A DNA stretch of 43,899 nucleotides from Spirochaetota bacterium (GCA_020048755.1 JAIFMD010000060.1:1-43899), one strand, 5' to 3'. Counted from the first letter of the stretch, positions 7,928-17,911 are shown. A program made the numbers and translations. Notes: generated from the letters alone by a model not told the origin.

Positions 7928-8064
7928 TTGTTGAAAATTACGCAATACTGTATGTTTTTTAACCCCCGATGCACGTTCAGGGGTTATAGTCTTCGAAATC
8001 ACCTGCATATGGCTTAAAAAAAGTTTTCCAACTGATGTATCGCTGAGTTATTTGGAGGGCCTTG

Positions 8065-9876
8065 ATGAGCCGTAGACTGTTGCCGAATGCTACCATACTC
8101 GTAAAACTCCTCGCACTGAGTGTCGTCATGGTTATCATGCTCGTTGCGCAATACGTTCTCGGTTCCACGGGACTGGTACGTTTTTCCAGCTCGCTTGACG
8201 AGATACAGAATATCCATGTTGCGATGATGCGGGATACGGCACGGCTGACTTCGTTGACGTATGAAATCCAGCTGGGCCTCTACAAATCAATCAATTACAG
8301 TGCTCAGAGGTATGACCAGGCAGCGGTCGTCTCAATGGTAGGCAGCATAAAGGACCTGAATTCGTCAGGAAACGACGTAATTTCCCAGTTCAGCGGTTAC
8401 CAGGGGCTGTCGGAGGACACGCTTGCACGCATAGCGGAATTGCAGAAGGCGTATGACGGGTATTCAAAGTATCTGGCATCGTCAATATCCTTCGTCAAAG
8501 ACGATCCGGCGCTGGCATTGTCATCGATGCCGGAAACAGAAGATAAATTTGCACTTCTTATTCAGGAGATAAAGACACTGGATCAAACGGTCAGGGCTAT
8601 CGGAGACGCTGCGACGATGCAGGTGGTAATCGATACGAGGACGTACAAGCGGCAGTTGATTCAGATCGTTGCTCTGGCGGTGGTATTGCTGGCTTCCATC
8701 GTGCTGGTAACAGTGATTTCCATGAGGATACCACTCCGGAGGCTCATGGCGCTTCTGAAAACCATGGAAGCCGGCGACCTCAGGTCTGCGGCCGGGCTTG
8801 GTGGCAGGGATGAAATGGGCAGGATGGGCTCGAGCATCGACGCCCTTACAGAAGGGCTCAAATCGCTGCTCGGTACGGTGAAAGACCGTGTACTGGAGCT
8901 TGAGCGGGTCGGGCAGGACCTCTCCTCGAACATGGCAGAAACGGGATCTGCCGTTGTCCAGATCAATTCAAATATAGCCAGTACGAAAACCCAGCTCGAG
9001 GAGCAATCGGCATCCGTCGCGGAAGTATCACTGGCTATAGAAGAGCTGGCCCAGGGCGATGCCAGCCTCGCAGGCAGGATTGAAGAGCAATCAGGTGTTG
9101 TTGATCTGTCTTCAGAATCAGTAGCGGGCATGATAGCCAGCATGGAATCCGTGGCAAAGGCCGCATCGGTGGCCAGATCCACAAGTGAAGAGCTTGTGGG
9201 GCTAGGATCAGACGGCAAAGCAAAGCTCGACGAGGTGCGTGAGCTGGTGCGGGTGATAGTCATGCATTCAGAAAGCCTGGGAGATGCCGCATCGGTCATA
9301 TCGGAGATCGCCAGCAAGACCAACCTTCTGGCCATGAACGCTGCAATCGAGGCAGCACATGCAGGCGATTCCGGCAAGGGATTTGCCGTGGTGGCAGACG
9401 AGATCCGCAGATTGGCCGAGCAATCTACGGCGCAGGCCAAGGATATTTCAGCGGGACTCGGAAAAGTCGCTTCATCAATCCAGTCCGTCGGCATAGCGGC
9501 TGAATCCGCGGTTGAATCCTATGATGTCGTCCATGACAAGTCGTCATCGCTCGGCATGGAAGTCTCAAAGATCAGTGTGGCTGTAGAGGAGCAGAAAAAT
9601 GATGGTAACCGGGTCCTTCAGGCTCTGTCGCGCCTGCGCGAGATAACCCAGGAAATCTCGTCAGGCTCAGCCAAGCTGGCCAGCGGCAGTCATACCATAC
9701 TTGCCCAGGTCTCCAGGCTCAACGCCATCAACCGTTCTGTTGTCCAGAACAATGAAGAGATTACAATAGGCACGAAGGAAATAAACCAGGCGGTGGCGGG
9801 GACCACAGACCTGGCTTTCCATACTGCGGAACTCATCACCGAGGTCAGGCTGGCGGCAGACCGCTTTACGATATAG
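8065..9876 (+). CDS. Methyl-accepting chemotaxis protein
   Basis: 603 aa. An N-terminal membrane helix (about residues 10-32) is followed by a periplasmic helical sensor of about 155 residues resembling the four-helix-bundle (4HB) type, and a second membrane helix (about 192-213, [21 protein letters not shown]). Next come a HAMP domain ([19 protein letters not shown]) and a long cytoplasmic coiled coil. The conserved hairpin tip reads [23 protein letters not shown] plus [15 protein letters not shown], which contacts CheA/CheW. No C-terminal CheR-tethering pentapeptide is seen. The start ATG is used because GGAGG lies 7 nt upstream; a TTG directly before it is in frame. The gene converges on the peptidase gene with an 11-nt overlap. 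The ligand is unknown. Confidence 0.95.
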   Translation: MSRRLLPNATILVKLLALSVVMVIMLVAQYVLGSTGLVRFSSSLDEIQNIHVAMMRDTARLTSLTYEIQLGLYKSINYSAQRYDQAAVVSMVGSIKDLNSSGNDVISQFSGYQGLSEDTLARIAELQKAYDGYSKYLASSISFVKDDPALALSSMPETEDKFALLIQEIKTLDQTVRAIGDAATMQVVIDTRTYKRQLIQIVALAVVLLASIVLVTVISMRIPLRRLMALLKTMEAGDLRSAAGLGGRDEMGRMGSSIDALTEGLKSLLGTVKDRVLELERVGQDLSSNMAETGSAVVQINSNIASTKTQLEEQSASVAEVSLAIEELAQGDASLAGRIEEQSGVVDLSSESVAGMIASMESVAKAASVARSTSEELVGLGSDGKAKLDEVRELVRVIVMHSESLGDAASVISEIASKTNLLAMNAAIEAAHAGDSGKGFAVVADEIRRLAEQSTAQAKDISAGLGKVASSIQSVGIAAESAVESYDVVHDKSSSLGMEVSKISVAVEEQKNDGNRVLQALSRLREITQEISSGSAKLASGSHTILAQVSRLNAINRSVVQNNEEITIGTKEINQAVAGTTDLAFHTAELITEVRLAADRFTI

Positions 9877-11860
9877 CGGCGAGGTCTATAGCCACTGCTG
9901 CGAGCAATGGTGCGGCCGAGACCCCGGATCCTGTCGCCTCGCGCATCCACTGGTTGGGCGTGAGGCGACCGAGCCTGCACATCCGGCCCATGGACTCGCC
10001 TACCCTCCTTCCGGCCATCGCGGCCTCTATCTGGAAGGCTATCAGGTGTCCGAGCGGGTAGTCCGGCAAGTACATAGCCAGTTCGATCATGTGCGCGTAC
10101 ACCCCCAGCACCAGTGCGTCCCTGAAGCCATACGCGCTGGCAAAGTAGCGGTTCCAGACGTCCCTGGCTATCGTCATTGCGGCTTCGCGAAGGTCGCGGG
10201 CAGTGCAGTCAGGATGGGCATACAGCCACTGCCACAGTTCCATGTCCACAAGGCCTACGCCCGCTATCTCGCAGGTGATCCAGTAATCAGACAGGGCCGA
10301 TGGTCCCTGCGGCGCGCCATCAATACCGAGGATGGCCAGGTCGCGGGCCTGGAACACGAACGCGAATGCCTCGGTAAAGGCGTTGTTGGGCACGCCGGAC
10401 ATGAAGTACTCGTCGATGCCGTGCAGGGAGAACACCTGCTCGACATTGTGTCCCAGTTCGTGGCACGCGATGTTGAAGCCCTTGTAGTCCATTCCCGTGG
10501 CCGGAACGCGGGTGCGCAGATGGACGGAATCGGAACGCTTTGCAGCGGGCATGGCATGGCCTGAACCACGGGCCGGGTCGACCTCGATGCGCTCCGCGAG
10601 CCAGCGGGCGGTTTCAGTGTCAAAGCCCAGGACGCCCAGGATGCGCGGCAGGTCTGCCTTGAATGCACGCGCATCGGGATACCGTTTCCGCGTTACTGCA
10701 TCAAGGTCCGCCTCGTTGACGGCCCTGGCAGCCCCGAAGCCCCTGTACCAGACATCGAAGGCCTCGAGCGGGCGGCCGAGCCGCTTTCCGAGTAGCTCCG
10801 CGGCCTGTTTCAGCGCTGGTGACGACAGGACTTCATGGAAAAGCCGTTTTACATCACGCTCGGGAAGCTCACGCTCGACGTTGAATTTGCGCTCAACGAG
10901 GCTGGGGTTGTCCGGGCACCACAGGTCGTATTCCCGCTCGGCGTTGAAAATGGCCAAGAGCCGGCCATAGCGTTCATCGCCTTCACGCGCGGCGTCTACC
11001 AGTGTTCCGGCCGTGTTCCAGGTTTTTCCGGTGTATGGATCCCAGGCAAGCTGCAGGGAATCAATGAAGCCGAGGGGAATGGTGCCATCGACGATGCGCT
11101 CCATGGCCTTGTACAGCAGGCGCTGTTTTGAGAGCGCTGCGGGGTCGGCGTAGAGGGCCTTGATTTCGTCACGGAGGTTCCAGTGCATGAGGAGGCGCTT
11201 GTCGTCGGGGAAGTATGCGGCACCAGTGGCTCCAGCAGCCGCAGTAGTTTCTGGAATGCCATGGGTATCGCGGAGGAGCGAGGGATACAGGTAGTAGCCG
11301 GCGATGTAGGTTTCCGCGGCTGCAAACGCGGAGGACAGGCGCTGGGCGGCGCCTGACGGAACCCGTTCAGTAAAAAGATCGCCGAGCCGGGCCTCTGCCC
11401 ACTGGCGTCTGGTCCAGGCTGGCCCTTCCTTCTGCTTAATCTCCAGGCTTTTGTAAGGGAAATTCAGGTGGACGACGAAGGCAAGCTTGTTGGCGAAAAA
11501 ATCGTCTGACAGGTGCGCATGCGGGGACCATTCTGACAGGATGGCATCTACGGGCAGGACGGGGCCTTGTTCGATGTGGACACCCCACTGAAAGGTCCTG
11601 GACACCGCGAGGGCGGAACCGTAGAGCTCTTCGAATACCATTTCAAGCCTGGAGAACAGGCCGTCGCGTCCGGCTTCCGTCGCGGCAAACTGCGAGGAGC
11701 AGAATGACTCGAAATCTTCTACTGTGCCATCCTCATCCCGCCAGTAGGTTGCGGCACAGAGTACACCTTCAAGAGCCCTCTCGCGGCAGGCCTCACCTTT
11801 TTCTTCTGCCAGCCGGTTGACTATCTTCTCTACGACGGCATCCTTCAACCTCAGGTTCAT
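9866..11860 (-). CDS. HExxH zinc metallopeptidase (gluzincin type, M3/M2-like)
   Basis: 664 aa, no signal peptide, so probably cytoplasmic. The zinc motif HELGH (H467, E468, H471) is followed by [10 protein letters not shown], in which E497 is the likely third ligand 26 residues on, the spacing of gluzincins such as thimet oligopeptidase. The N-terminal two thirds are mostly helical with no recognisable domain. I cannot place it securely in M3, M2 or M32; the motif surroundings ([20 protein letters not shown]) look most like an M3-related oligopeptidase. The ATG at 11858-11860 is preceded by GAGGAGG at ideal spacing; the long frame extension beyond it lies over the divergent neighbour and is not coding. 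It is probably involved in intracellular peptide turnover. Confidence 0.75.
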   Translation of the reverse strand: MNLRLKDAVVEKIVNRLAEEKGEACRERALEGVLCAATYWRDEDGTVEDFESFCSSQFAATEAGRDGLFSRLEMVFEELYGSALAVSRTFQWGVHIEQGPVLPVDAILSEWSPHAHLSDDFFANKLAFVVHLNFPYKSLEIKQKEGPAWTRRQWAEARLGDLFTERVPSGAAQRLSSAFAAAETYIAGYYLYPSLLRDTHGIPETTAAAGATGAAYFPDDKRLLMHWNLRDEIKALYADPAALSKQRLLYKAMERIVDGTIPLGFIDSLQLAWDPYTGKTWNTAGTLVDAAREGDERYGRLLAIFNAEREYDLWCPDNPSLVERKFNVERELPERDVKRLFHEVLSSPALKQAAELLGKRLGRPLEAFDVWYRGFGAARAVNEADLDAVTRKRYPDARAFKADLPRILGVLGFDTETARWLAERIEVDPARGSGHAMPAAKRSDSVHLRTRVPATGMDYKGFNIACHELGHNVEQVFSLHGIDEYFMSGVPNNAFTEAFAFVFQARDLAILGIDGAPQGPSALSDYWITCEIAGVGLVDMELWQWLYAHPDCTARDLREAAMTIARDVWNRYFASAYGFRDALVLGVYAHMIELAMYLPDYPLGHLIAFQIEAAMAGRRVGESMGRMCRLGRLTPNQWMREATGSGVSAAPLLAAVAIDLAAIS

Positions 11861-11936
11861 CACGGGCCTCCTCGATACCATCGATCGTAATCCGGCGCAT
11901 TCTGACAGGCAAGGGACCGTGCTGGAAAAGGCGGCA

Positions 11937-11949
11937 AATATCGGATATT
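11937..11949. promoter_or_regulatory. Small palindrome between divergent genes
   Basis: AATATC-G-GATATT is a perfect inverted repeat with a 1-nt centre, in the 151-nt gap between the peptidase and the exported acidic protein. It may be an operator for one or both genes. I found no convincing -35/-10 pair next to it. Confidence 0.25.
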
Positions 11950-12011
11950 GTTTTATCCAGGGATTGTACGACCCGATTCCAGTAAAAGTTTGCCAGCCCG
12001 AGGAGCCGACC

Positions 12012-14030
12012 ATGCAACGCTCTACCCGCATCCGCTTGACGACAGCATTCGCCGCCCTTGCATCGATGACCTTCATCGCAGCCACGTCGACCAGGCCCTT
12101 CGATCCGCTGGAATCGGTACCGGCCGGGGCTGTCGCTGTCGTTACGATAGGTGATCCGTCAACGCTGTTGCGGAACATTACCGGATTCCTCCATGGTGCG
12201 GGACTCGAAGAACCGGCCGTTGCCATTGAAGATTTCGTATCCTCATTGCTGGCTCCTTCGGATGGTGGCGAGATACCTGAAAGCGCAAGGACCTTGTTCA
12301 ATGCCGTAGATCTGGGCAGGCGGCTGATCGTAGCGGTGTACCCGGGAATGGAGACCGCCGGGCGACCGGCTGCACTGTTGTTCCTACCCCTGCGTTCCAC
12401 ACTTTCGCCGAAGGAACAGATGGAGCTGAATGCGGCCATCAACGAGACGCTGGAATCGGAAACCGAGCCTGGTTCAATATCAATGGACTACCCGGGTTAC
12501 GTCGTCGTACGTACCGACAGCGCTGATATTCCAGCTTACGGTTCCGGTGCCACCATGGACCTGGCCAGGCTGGCTGCCTATTCAGCCTCGAGCATAGCGG
12601 TCTGGGCTGACCCGAATGCCGGAGCGCAGTACCTGGACCTGCTGCCCGACAATATAGGCGCTCTATTGCCCGGTCCGGATGACGGTTATCAGGATGACTA
12701 TGAATACTGGTCTGAAGACGTGCCGCTGGACACTGAAATTGAAGAAGAATCATTCGTCGACAATGAAGCCTGGATTGACAACGAGGCTGTTGACAACGAG
12801 GAATCCGGAGGCTTCACCGACAACGAGGCCGATGTGGATGTCGTGAATCCTGTCGACAACGAGCAAGCCGAGGAGAGTATTGAATACGCCGAAGACTACT
12901 CCTGGGACGACGAACCGGAGTTCGAAGAAGCAGATGGTCCACCGTCAGCCGATCCTTTCTCAGGTGCATTTGACCAGATCGGCGAAACTCTGAAACAGGG
13001 GCTGGAGGAACTCGCCGGCATCGAATTTGCGGTCATAGTCCAGAAGGACAGAATCTGGGTCAGGGCGGGTGTGGAACTGAATGCTGGGGGTAGCCTCGCG
13101 CCTATGGCCAGGCGCGCCGCCGCAGGCGATGCCTCGTTGCCCTACCTTGCCTACTGTGAGGCTGATTCACTGGTTTCTGTCGCCTGGTCGGCACCCTACG
13201 ACTGGAGCCTTCCCCTCGTAGAAGCAATGTACGAGCTCGTACTGCCGAATGATGAACTCGCCGGAGCAGCCATGGCGAGCATGAAGGCATATGCTGCCGC
13301 CGCAGGAATGAACGGCGGGATGTCCCTTGGAGTAGACCCTTCCGAAGAACTCATGCTCGCCATCCGGGCTGGTATCGACGCTGACGACGGAAATATGCTG
13401 GAACTGCTGTCACGAGGCCTGGGACTCAAGGTCTCGGGAGCCCTCGAACTCACCGACCGTCAAGCCTTCCGTGATGCAGCTGCCAAGGCAATCGATTTTG
13501 CCAAAGACCCTGCTTATGGTGAGATACTGGCTTCTTCCGGGTTTTCCATCGATATAAACCGCGCAGTAGGCGTAGTGGAGGGCATGCCCTACGACGCCTA
13601 CACCTATTCGTTCATATCCCAGGGAGGATCAGGAGACCAGGCAGCCGCTGTGGCTGAACTGATGGGGAGACTCATTTCACCGGTATACATCTACAAAGAC
13701 GACAAGGCATTCTTTGGATTGGGCTCACTCAAGGATGCCACCGCTGCCATACCCAAGACTGGCGCCAGGCTTCCACTCCGCACGGACAAGACCTTCAAGG
13801 CCCTCAGGGCCGGAGCGCCGGCCGACACCCGCGCCCTCTTCTACCTCTCTACCAAGGCGCTATCCAGGCTTCTCTTGCGCGCCCGACCGGCTGACCAGGC
13901 ACCACTGGGCTACAACGCCGGCAACCTCTCTGGCTTCCTGTCCTGGCTCGATGCATCCCCAACCACGGTTGGCTTTGGCATGGGGATAGGCGCGGAAGAC
14001 ATCAAGGCCATCGTGGCGGTATTCAAGTAG
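12012..14030 (+). CDS. Exported acidic protein with DNE repeats, function unknown
   Basis: 672 aa. An N-terminal signal peptide (MQRSTRIRLTTAFAALASM, then an Ala/Thr-rich cleavage region around residue 24) directs export. The body is two alpha/beta-looking halves (about 30-225 and 320-672) separated by a highly acidic linker of about 90 residues rich in Asp, Glu and Tyr. The linker contains five (V/I/T)DNE units. No Cys lipobox is visible, so it is probably periplasmic or secreted. The two halves may be distantly related to each other (both contain LGRRL/GLGLKV-type strands and Ala-rich helices), but I could not confirm this. I do not recognise the family; DUF3352-type surface proteins are a weak possibility. 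The ATG at 12012 has GAGGAG upstream and begins exactly at the signal peptide. Confidence 0.7.
   Translation: MQRSTRIRLTTAFAALASMTFIAATSTRPFDPLESVPAGAVAVVTIGDPSTLLRNITGFLHGAGLEEPAVAIEDFVSSLLAPSDGGEIPESARTLFNAVDLGRRLIVAVYPGMETAGRPAALLFLPLRSTLSPKEQMELNAAINETLESETEPGSISMDYPGYVVVRTDSADIPAYGSGATMDLARLAAYSASSIAVWADPNAGAQYLDLLPDNIGALLPGPDDGYQDDYEYWSEDVPLDTEIEEESFVDNEAWIDNEAVDNEESGGFTDNEADVDVVNPVDNEQAEESIEYAEDYSWDDEPEFEEADGPPSADPFSGAFDQIGETLKQGLEELAGIEFAVIVQKDRIWVRAGVELNAGGSLAPMARRAAAGDASLPYLAYCEADSLVSVAWSAPYDWSLPLVEAMYELVLPNDELAGAAMASMKAYAAAAGMNGGMSLGVDPSEELMLAIRAGIDADDGNMLELLSRGLGLKVSGALELTDRQAFRDAAAKAIDFAKDPAYGEILASSGFSIDINRAVGVVEGMPYDAYTYSFISQGGSGDQAAAVAELMGRLISPVYIYKDDKAFFGLGSLKDATAAIPKTGARLPLRTDKTFKALRAGAPADTRALFYLSTKALSRLLLRARPADQAPLGYNAGNLSGFLSWLDASPTTVGFGMGIGAEDIKAIVAVFK
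12756..12866 (+). repeat. DNE-repeat linker within the exported protein
   Basis: Five copies of (V/I/T)-D-N-E, encoded by close variants of GACAACGAG, occur in 111 nt: VDNEA, IDNEA, VDNEE, TDNEA and VDNEQ. The spacing is irregular (3-12 residues between units). The surrounding sequence is also acidic. This could be a flexible Ca2+-binding linker or a slipping repeat. Confidence 0.75.
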
Positions 14031-14062
14031 GCTGAAGGGCCCGCTGACCAGAGTGCCCCGGA

Positions 14063-14899
14063 TCACCGCTTTCCTGCGACAAAACGCTCGACGACGGCCC
14101 GGTAGGCAGGGTCAGCCCACGCGTATTCCAGGATCGCCTCCAGGTAACCGCCCGGCTCGCCGGTGTCCAGACGCTGTCCCTCCACGCCCTTCCAGGAGAC
14201 CTTGCCGGCGGCAATCATCCTGTCCAGCGCGTAGATGTGGTAGTACTCGCCGGCACCGTGCTGCTTCCAGCCTTCAGCGAGGAGGTCAAAGAACTCCGGG
14301 GTATACAGGTAGCGGCCGATTGAAATCTCGTGGCTGGGCTCGCGGCCCTTCGCGGGCTTCTCTATGAAGCCGCGTACGCCGGTACCATCCGGAGCGGGGT
14401 CTATGACGCCATAACGGGAGACATCACCCGGATCATGGACGGCCGCCAGCACGCAGTGGCCCGTTTTTTCGTACACGTCGATGAGCTGGCGGGCCAGCGG
14501 CACGGTGCCGAAATGCAGGTCGTCAGGATAGGCCACGACGCAGGGTTCGCCGCCCAGGAACGGCGCGGCCTGGAGCAGGGCATGGCCCGTACCGCGCATT
14601 TCAGTCTGGCGCACGAACGAGATGTGCGCCTTGGGCGGAGCGATGAGCGCAGCTTTGTCAGCCTTGCCTTCGCGGGCAAAGACTGCCTCGAGCTCAGCCT
14701 CGTGGTCAAAGTAGTCGTCGAGCGCCTTCTTGCGGCGGCTCGTGATGATGATGATGTCTTCGATGCCCGACGCGACGAATTCGTCGACGACAAAGCCAAT
14801 CGAAGGCTTGTTGATGAGTGGGAGCATTTCCTTGGGCACGGTCTTGGTGACCGGAAGGAAGCGGGTGCCGTAACCGGCGGCGACTATTATGCCTTTCAT
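14063..14899 (-). CDS. galU: UTP--glucose-1-phosphate uridylyltransferase
   Basis: 278 aa, close to the usual 280-300. GalU makes UDP-glucose from UTP and glucose-1-phosphate, feeding glycan and lipid glycosylation in the cytoplasm. The nucleotidyltransferase signature GYGTRFLPVTKTVPKEM follows the initial IIVAAG. NKPSIGFVVDE is family-specific, VAYPDD carries the metal-binding Asp, and FIEKP and LDTGEPGGYLEA complete the active site. The ATG at 14897-14899 is where homology begins, although no good Shine-Dalgarno is visible; an in-frame extension upstream has no homology. It is on the same strand as, and 113 nt downstream of, the DUF362 gene. It converges with the acidic exported protein gene with 32 nt between stops and no clear terminator. 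Confidence 0.93.
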   Translation of the reverse strand: MKGIIVAAGYGTRFLPVTKTVPKEMLPLINKPSIGFVVDEFVASGIEDIIIITSRRKKALDDYFDHEAELEAVFAREGKADKAALIAPPKAHISFVRQTEMRGTGHALLQAAPFLGGEPCVVAYPDDLHFGTVPLARQLIDVYEKTGHCVLAAVHDPGDVSRYGVIDPAPDGTGVRGFIEKPAKGREPSHEISIGRYLYTPEFFDLLAEGWKQHGAGEYYHIYALDRMIAAGKVSWKGVEGQRLDTGEPGGYLEAILEYAWADPAYRAVVERFVAGKR

Positions 14900-15012
14900 G
14901 GAACATGATGATACCCGGCGAACCGGATCTAGCCAAGCCCGGGTACCTCGAAGGATCACCGGTCACCGCCCGCCTTTGAGCAGTGGCCGGATAAGCATTA
15001 AAGAAACCTGAG

Positions 15013-16977
15013 TTACCCGTGTATGCCCAAAGCCCAAGGGACCCAGCCGGGATACCCCAACTCAAGCGTTAGGACGAGTGTTTGCCATGCCGGTCTGACA
15101 GTGCCCGTCCTTTTGCCGAATTTGGCCATGGCTGGCAAGGCAAACGGTAACTCTGCCGCATGCAAGGCTTCGATCCCGAGCCAGATTTTAAACCAGGTAG
15201 ACGGATCCAGCCCGACGCCGACCCCGAGCGCTCCGATACCCGCGAGCACTAGCGGCCCCCACGTTACTATGAACGTGGTGAGGGCTTGCGATTTCCAGAA
15301 CAGCTTGTAGACATACCGCTCCTCGTAGACGCCTCGAAGCGAGGCTACGAAAGCGTCATCCTCAAAGGACAACAACCTTTTTTTCTCGGCGTGATCCATC
15401 GGAGGCATGGGCCAGGCTATCCAGGACGAGGCTCTGGCCGCTCCGTCCGGTCCGACGGGAACGGGCGGCTCCGACGAGGTCTCGAACGGAACGTCGAGCC
15501 GGACGCCCGCACGTATCAGCTTACGCCGGATTCCCCGCGTCCTGACGGTTTCCTGGAGAATAGCTATAAAATTCCTGTTATGCAGCGACAGGACCCGACA
15601 AGACGTTTTTGTTATCTGGTGGATGGCCATGTGGGGCGCGTTGGCGAACGGCATGCAGCCCTCGACAAAAACATCCGCCTTCTGGCCAACACGACGGCCG
15701 CAGCTGCCCACGACAAGTTTTTTTCCTGGCAGCGCGAACATCGACGCCTCGTCCCAAGCCTTGCCGTCGGCGTCGTACCACACCGGATCCGCGCCTTGAG
15801 TGCCGGTTCCCGCGAGTCCGGGACCTATGATGATGACGCCCGGGGTCGTCGGCTTGTACCCTTCAGCCTCGACGAGCGACAGGCCGAAGCGCGTAGTGGC
15901 AGCGCAACCGCCCCAGCAGGCCTGCTCGACCGATCGGGCGAAAGCTGGACCAGGTGCGCCGGTTGCCTGCTTGCGGTCTATGCCTACGAGAATCCTGAGG
16001 CCGGGGAAGGCCTTTTTAACGCGGTCGGAGAGGAGCGATTGATCCGCGGGCCTGAACGGCACAGGCGTGGCGTCGCCTATAAGCTTTACGCCTTCGGGCT
16101 CGCCGAAGCCCAACTCGTCGGCGACCCGCATCAACTCTATGGACGAAGGCTCGAAGCCCATGATGCGGGTAGCTACACGATCGGTCTCCACGGCGTGATC
16201 GCCCGCGATGACGAGGCGGCTGTCCACGGGGTCGACCGGTGCTGGACACTCGCCCTCGCCACCGACAACGCCGTCGATGAACACAAGGTCCGGCTTGAAC
16301 AGGTACAGCATCTCGACGAGTTTGCGGTCTATTGCATAGTGGTGGTGACGCTGACGCAGGTTGTACGGTATGACACCCATTGCATTCTTGAACCCAAGAG
16401 TTACACCGGTATACAGGTTTGTCTTGAGCTTGGGAACAGAAACGTACGCTGCTTCACCCCGGACAACCTCGGAGAAGACACGCGGTACGAGTATTTCACG
16501 CTGCACGCCGGCCTTGGGAAGAAAGTACCTGTCTACCGGCATCTCTTCCAGTGCATAGAGGCCACAACCGCGCCGCCTGGCTAGCCTGTCGAGCCCGGAA
16601 GTCCGGAATGAAGCTCGTGTGGGATTGCCCCGCCCCGACGACTCAACGATATCGATGGAGCCGGCCCTGGCCGATATCCATAGTATCAGCGCGTCCAGCA
16701 CACGGGGGTCAGTCGTCTCAGGGGAAACTGGTGCGACCGTGCCAAAATGGTCGTATACCGTCACGAGGTTGGGCTTGACCAGCACACGCCTGTCTTTGAA
16801 CCTGGCACCGACTCCAGATTCAGCGTCGAGCCTGTCCATCGCGGTAAACACCGCAGTCCTGATGGCTGACACTTCGGGACGATCGTCCCAGGCTGCGGTA
16901 CCGTAGTCCCGCGAAAGTGCTGCACAATCCGGCACAAATTCGTGCCGCGGTAGTCTCTCGATGACGATGGTTGCCAT
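15013..16977 (-). CDS. DUF362-domain protein with C-terminal membrane segment
   Basis: 654 aa. The first 260 or so residues carry DUF362 features: VLVKPNLVTVYDHFG, then IVESSGRG and VSVPKLKTNLYTGVTLGFKNAMGVIP, followed by VFIDGVVGGEGECPAPV. The middle part has a run of Cys (CWGGCAA, GSCGRR, EGCMPF) but no ferredoxin-type CxxCxxC. The last 110 residues contain hydrophobic stretches (TFIVTWGPLVLAGIGALGVGVGL and later) indicating one or two membrane helices. DUF362 proteins are widespread in anaerobes and mostly uncharacterised; some carry ferredoxin domains, this one does not. The ATG at 16975-16977 has GGAGG 8 nt upstream. It is divergent from a TetR gene with a large palindrome between, so TetR control is likely. 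Function unknown. Confidence 0.7.
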   Translation of the reverse strand: MATIVIERLPRHEFVPDCAALSRDYGTAAWDDRPEVSAIRTAVFTAMDRLDAESGVGARFKDRRVLVKPNLVTVYDHFGTVAPVSPETTDPRVLDALILWISARAGSIDIVESSGRGNPTRASFRTSGLDRLARRRGCGLYALEEMPVDRYFLPKAGVQREILVPRVFSEVVRGEAAYVSVPKLKTNLYTGVTLGFKNAMGVIPYNLRQRHHHYAIDRKLVEMLYLFKPDLVFIDGVVGGEGECPAPVDPVDSRLVIAGDHAVETDRVATRIMGFEPSSIELMRVADELGFGEPEGVKLIGDATPVPFRPADQSLLSDRVKKAFPGLRILVGIDRKQATGAPGPAFARSVEQACWGGCAATTRFGLSLVEAEGYKPTTPGVIIIGPGLAGTGTQGADPVWYDADGKAWDEASMFALPGKKLVVGSCGRRVGQKADVFVEGCMPFANAPHMAIHQITKTSCRVLSLHNRNFIAILQETVRTRGIRRKLIRAGVRLDVPFETSSEPPVPVGPDGAARASSWIAWPMPPMDHAEKKRLLSFEDDAFVASLRGVYEERYVYKLFWKSQALTTFIVTWGPLVLAGIGALGVGVGLDPSTWFKIWLGIEALHAAELPFALPAMAKFGKRTGTVRPAWQTLVLTLELGYPGWVPWALGIHG

Positions 16978-17174
16978 GTGCAAAACCTCCACGAAATTCT
17001 TGTCCAGTGGTATCAACCTTACGGTTTAATCACTGTTAATTACATGACTCAAAATGATTTATGCATATAAAAACAAGTTTTCAGACATACCATACATCAA
17101 TCGCCGGCCCTGGAACAAGTTAGCTCAAAAACACCCCAAAGGTTTGTACCACTGAAGAAAGAAAGCCATGACTG

Positions 17175-17200
17175 GCAAAACCGAATATATTCGGTTTTGC
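17175..17200. promoter_or_regulatory. Perfect 26-bp palindrome, candidate TetR operator
   Basis: The half-site GCAAAACCGAATA at 17175-17187 is followed by its exact inverted copy at 17188-17200. It lies in the 289-nt gap between the DUF362 gene (minus) and tetR (plus), 66 nt upstream of the tetR start. TetR-family dimers bind such palindromes next to their own gene, so it probably controls tetR and perhaps the DUF362 gene. There is no T run on either side, so a terminator is unlikely. The rest of the gap is AT-rich with no confident promoter; TTGAGT/TTAAAC (17024-17052, minus) is a weak candidate. Confidence 0.65.
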
Positions 17201-17266
17201 TATACACCCTATTGCGAACATGGTATCCTGTCAACTGAAATTTGACCTTGTCCCGGGGGAGCACCG

Positions 17267-17911
17267 ATGAGCCTGAACGATAGACAAACCCAGGGCATTG
17301 ATCCGTCTGTACGGCGCAGAACAGGAACCGGTACCAAAAAAGGCCGGGAAACCAGAGACCGAATCTTCGCTGCGTCAATAGCACTGATTACAGAAAAAGG
17401 CTACGACGAGGCGACAGTCCCCGACATATGCGTGGAGGCGGGTATATCCACCGGCAACTTTTATCACCATTTCAGGTCCAAGAGCGACATTCTGCTGGCG
17501 TACGTCATAGATGAGAGTGACGCCCTTCTTAAGTACTACCAAAGCCTGGAGAACAAGTCCCGCCGCGAAGCGTTGCTCTTGTGCGTCGAACGCTTCTTCA
17601 GTTATTACGCGCTCAAGGGCCGTAATTTCGTTGCCAGCTTCCTTTCCATACTACTGCTCGAAGGCGGCGCATGGTTTAGCCCGGATGAATTGTCACTGCA
17701 GACCATTACACGGGACTCGATAGAACGAGGTGCAGCATCGGGGGAATTCATCAACGGACCGCTCCTTGAAGAAGCACTGGAACTGGCGACGGGCCTGGTC
17801 TGGGACCTCTCATGTTCCTGGTGTGTAGCGGGAGGCCCCGACGGACTCTCGTCTTTGGCTAGAGTACGTTTCGAGCGGCTGTTGACTCTGCTCGACAATC
17901 GAGTCGATTGA
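17267..17911 (+). CDS. TetR-family transcriptional regulator
   Basis: 214 aa. A typical N-terminal HTH covers residues about 25-75: RDRIFAASIALITEKGYDEATVPDICVEAGISTGNFYHHFRSKSDIL, with the GxFYxHFxSK recognition helix end. The C-terminal two thirds are a divergent all-helical ligand domain. The first 20 residues form a charged extension ending in TGTKKGRE. The start ATG has GGGGGAG 5 nt upstream. The perfect palindrome at 17175-17200 is the likely operator, and the divergent DUF362 gene the likely co-target. The ligand cannot be predicted. A good promoter for the next operon overlaps its stop codon. Confidence 0.9.
   Translation: MSLNDRQTQGIDPSVRRRTGTGTKKGRETRDRIFAASIALITEKGYDEATVPDICVEAGISTGNFYHHFRSKSDILLAYVIDESDALLKYYQSLENKSRREALLLCVERFFSYYALKGRNFVASFLSILLLEGGAWFSPDELSLQTITRDSIERGAASGEFINGPLLEEALELATGLVWDLSCSWCVAGGPDGLSSLARVRFERLLTLLDNRVD

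Noticed and set aside
7960-7986. Hairpin TAACCCC ... GGGGTTA after the ROK kinase
   Set aside because: It has a 13-nt loop and no T run after it on either strand, so it is not a convincing terminator; it may have some role in the chemoreceptor leader, but there is no support.
8661-9494. 277-codon open frame on the minus strand
   Set aside because: Antisense to the chemoreceptor; Ser/Ala-rich low-complexity translation with no motif.
11817-12011. In-frame upstream extension of the exported acidic protein
   Set aside because: It overlaps the divergent peptidase start and would place the signal peptide inside the protein; the ATG at 12012 has a proper ribosome site.
15286-16584. 432-codon open frame on the plus strand
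   Set aside because: It lies opposite the DUF362 gene, has no ribosome site or recognisable motif, and its composition follows from the GC-rich codons of the real gene.
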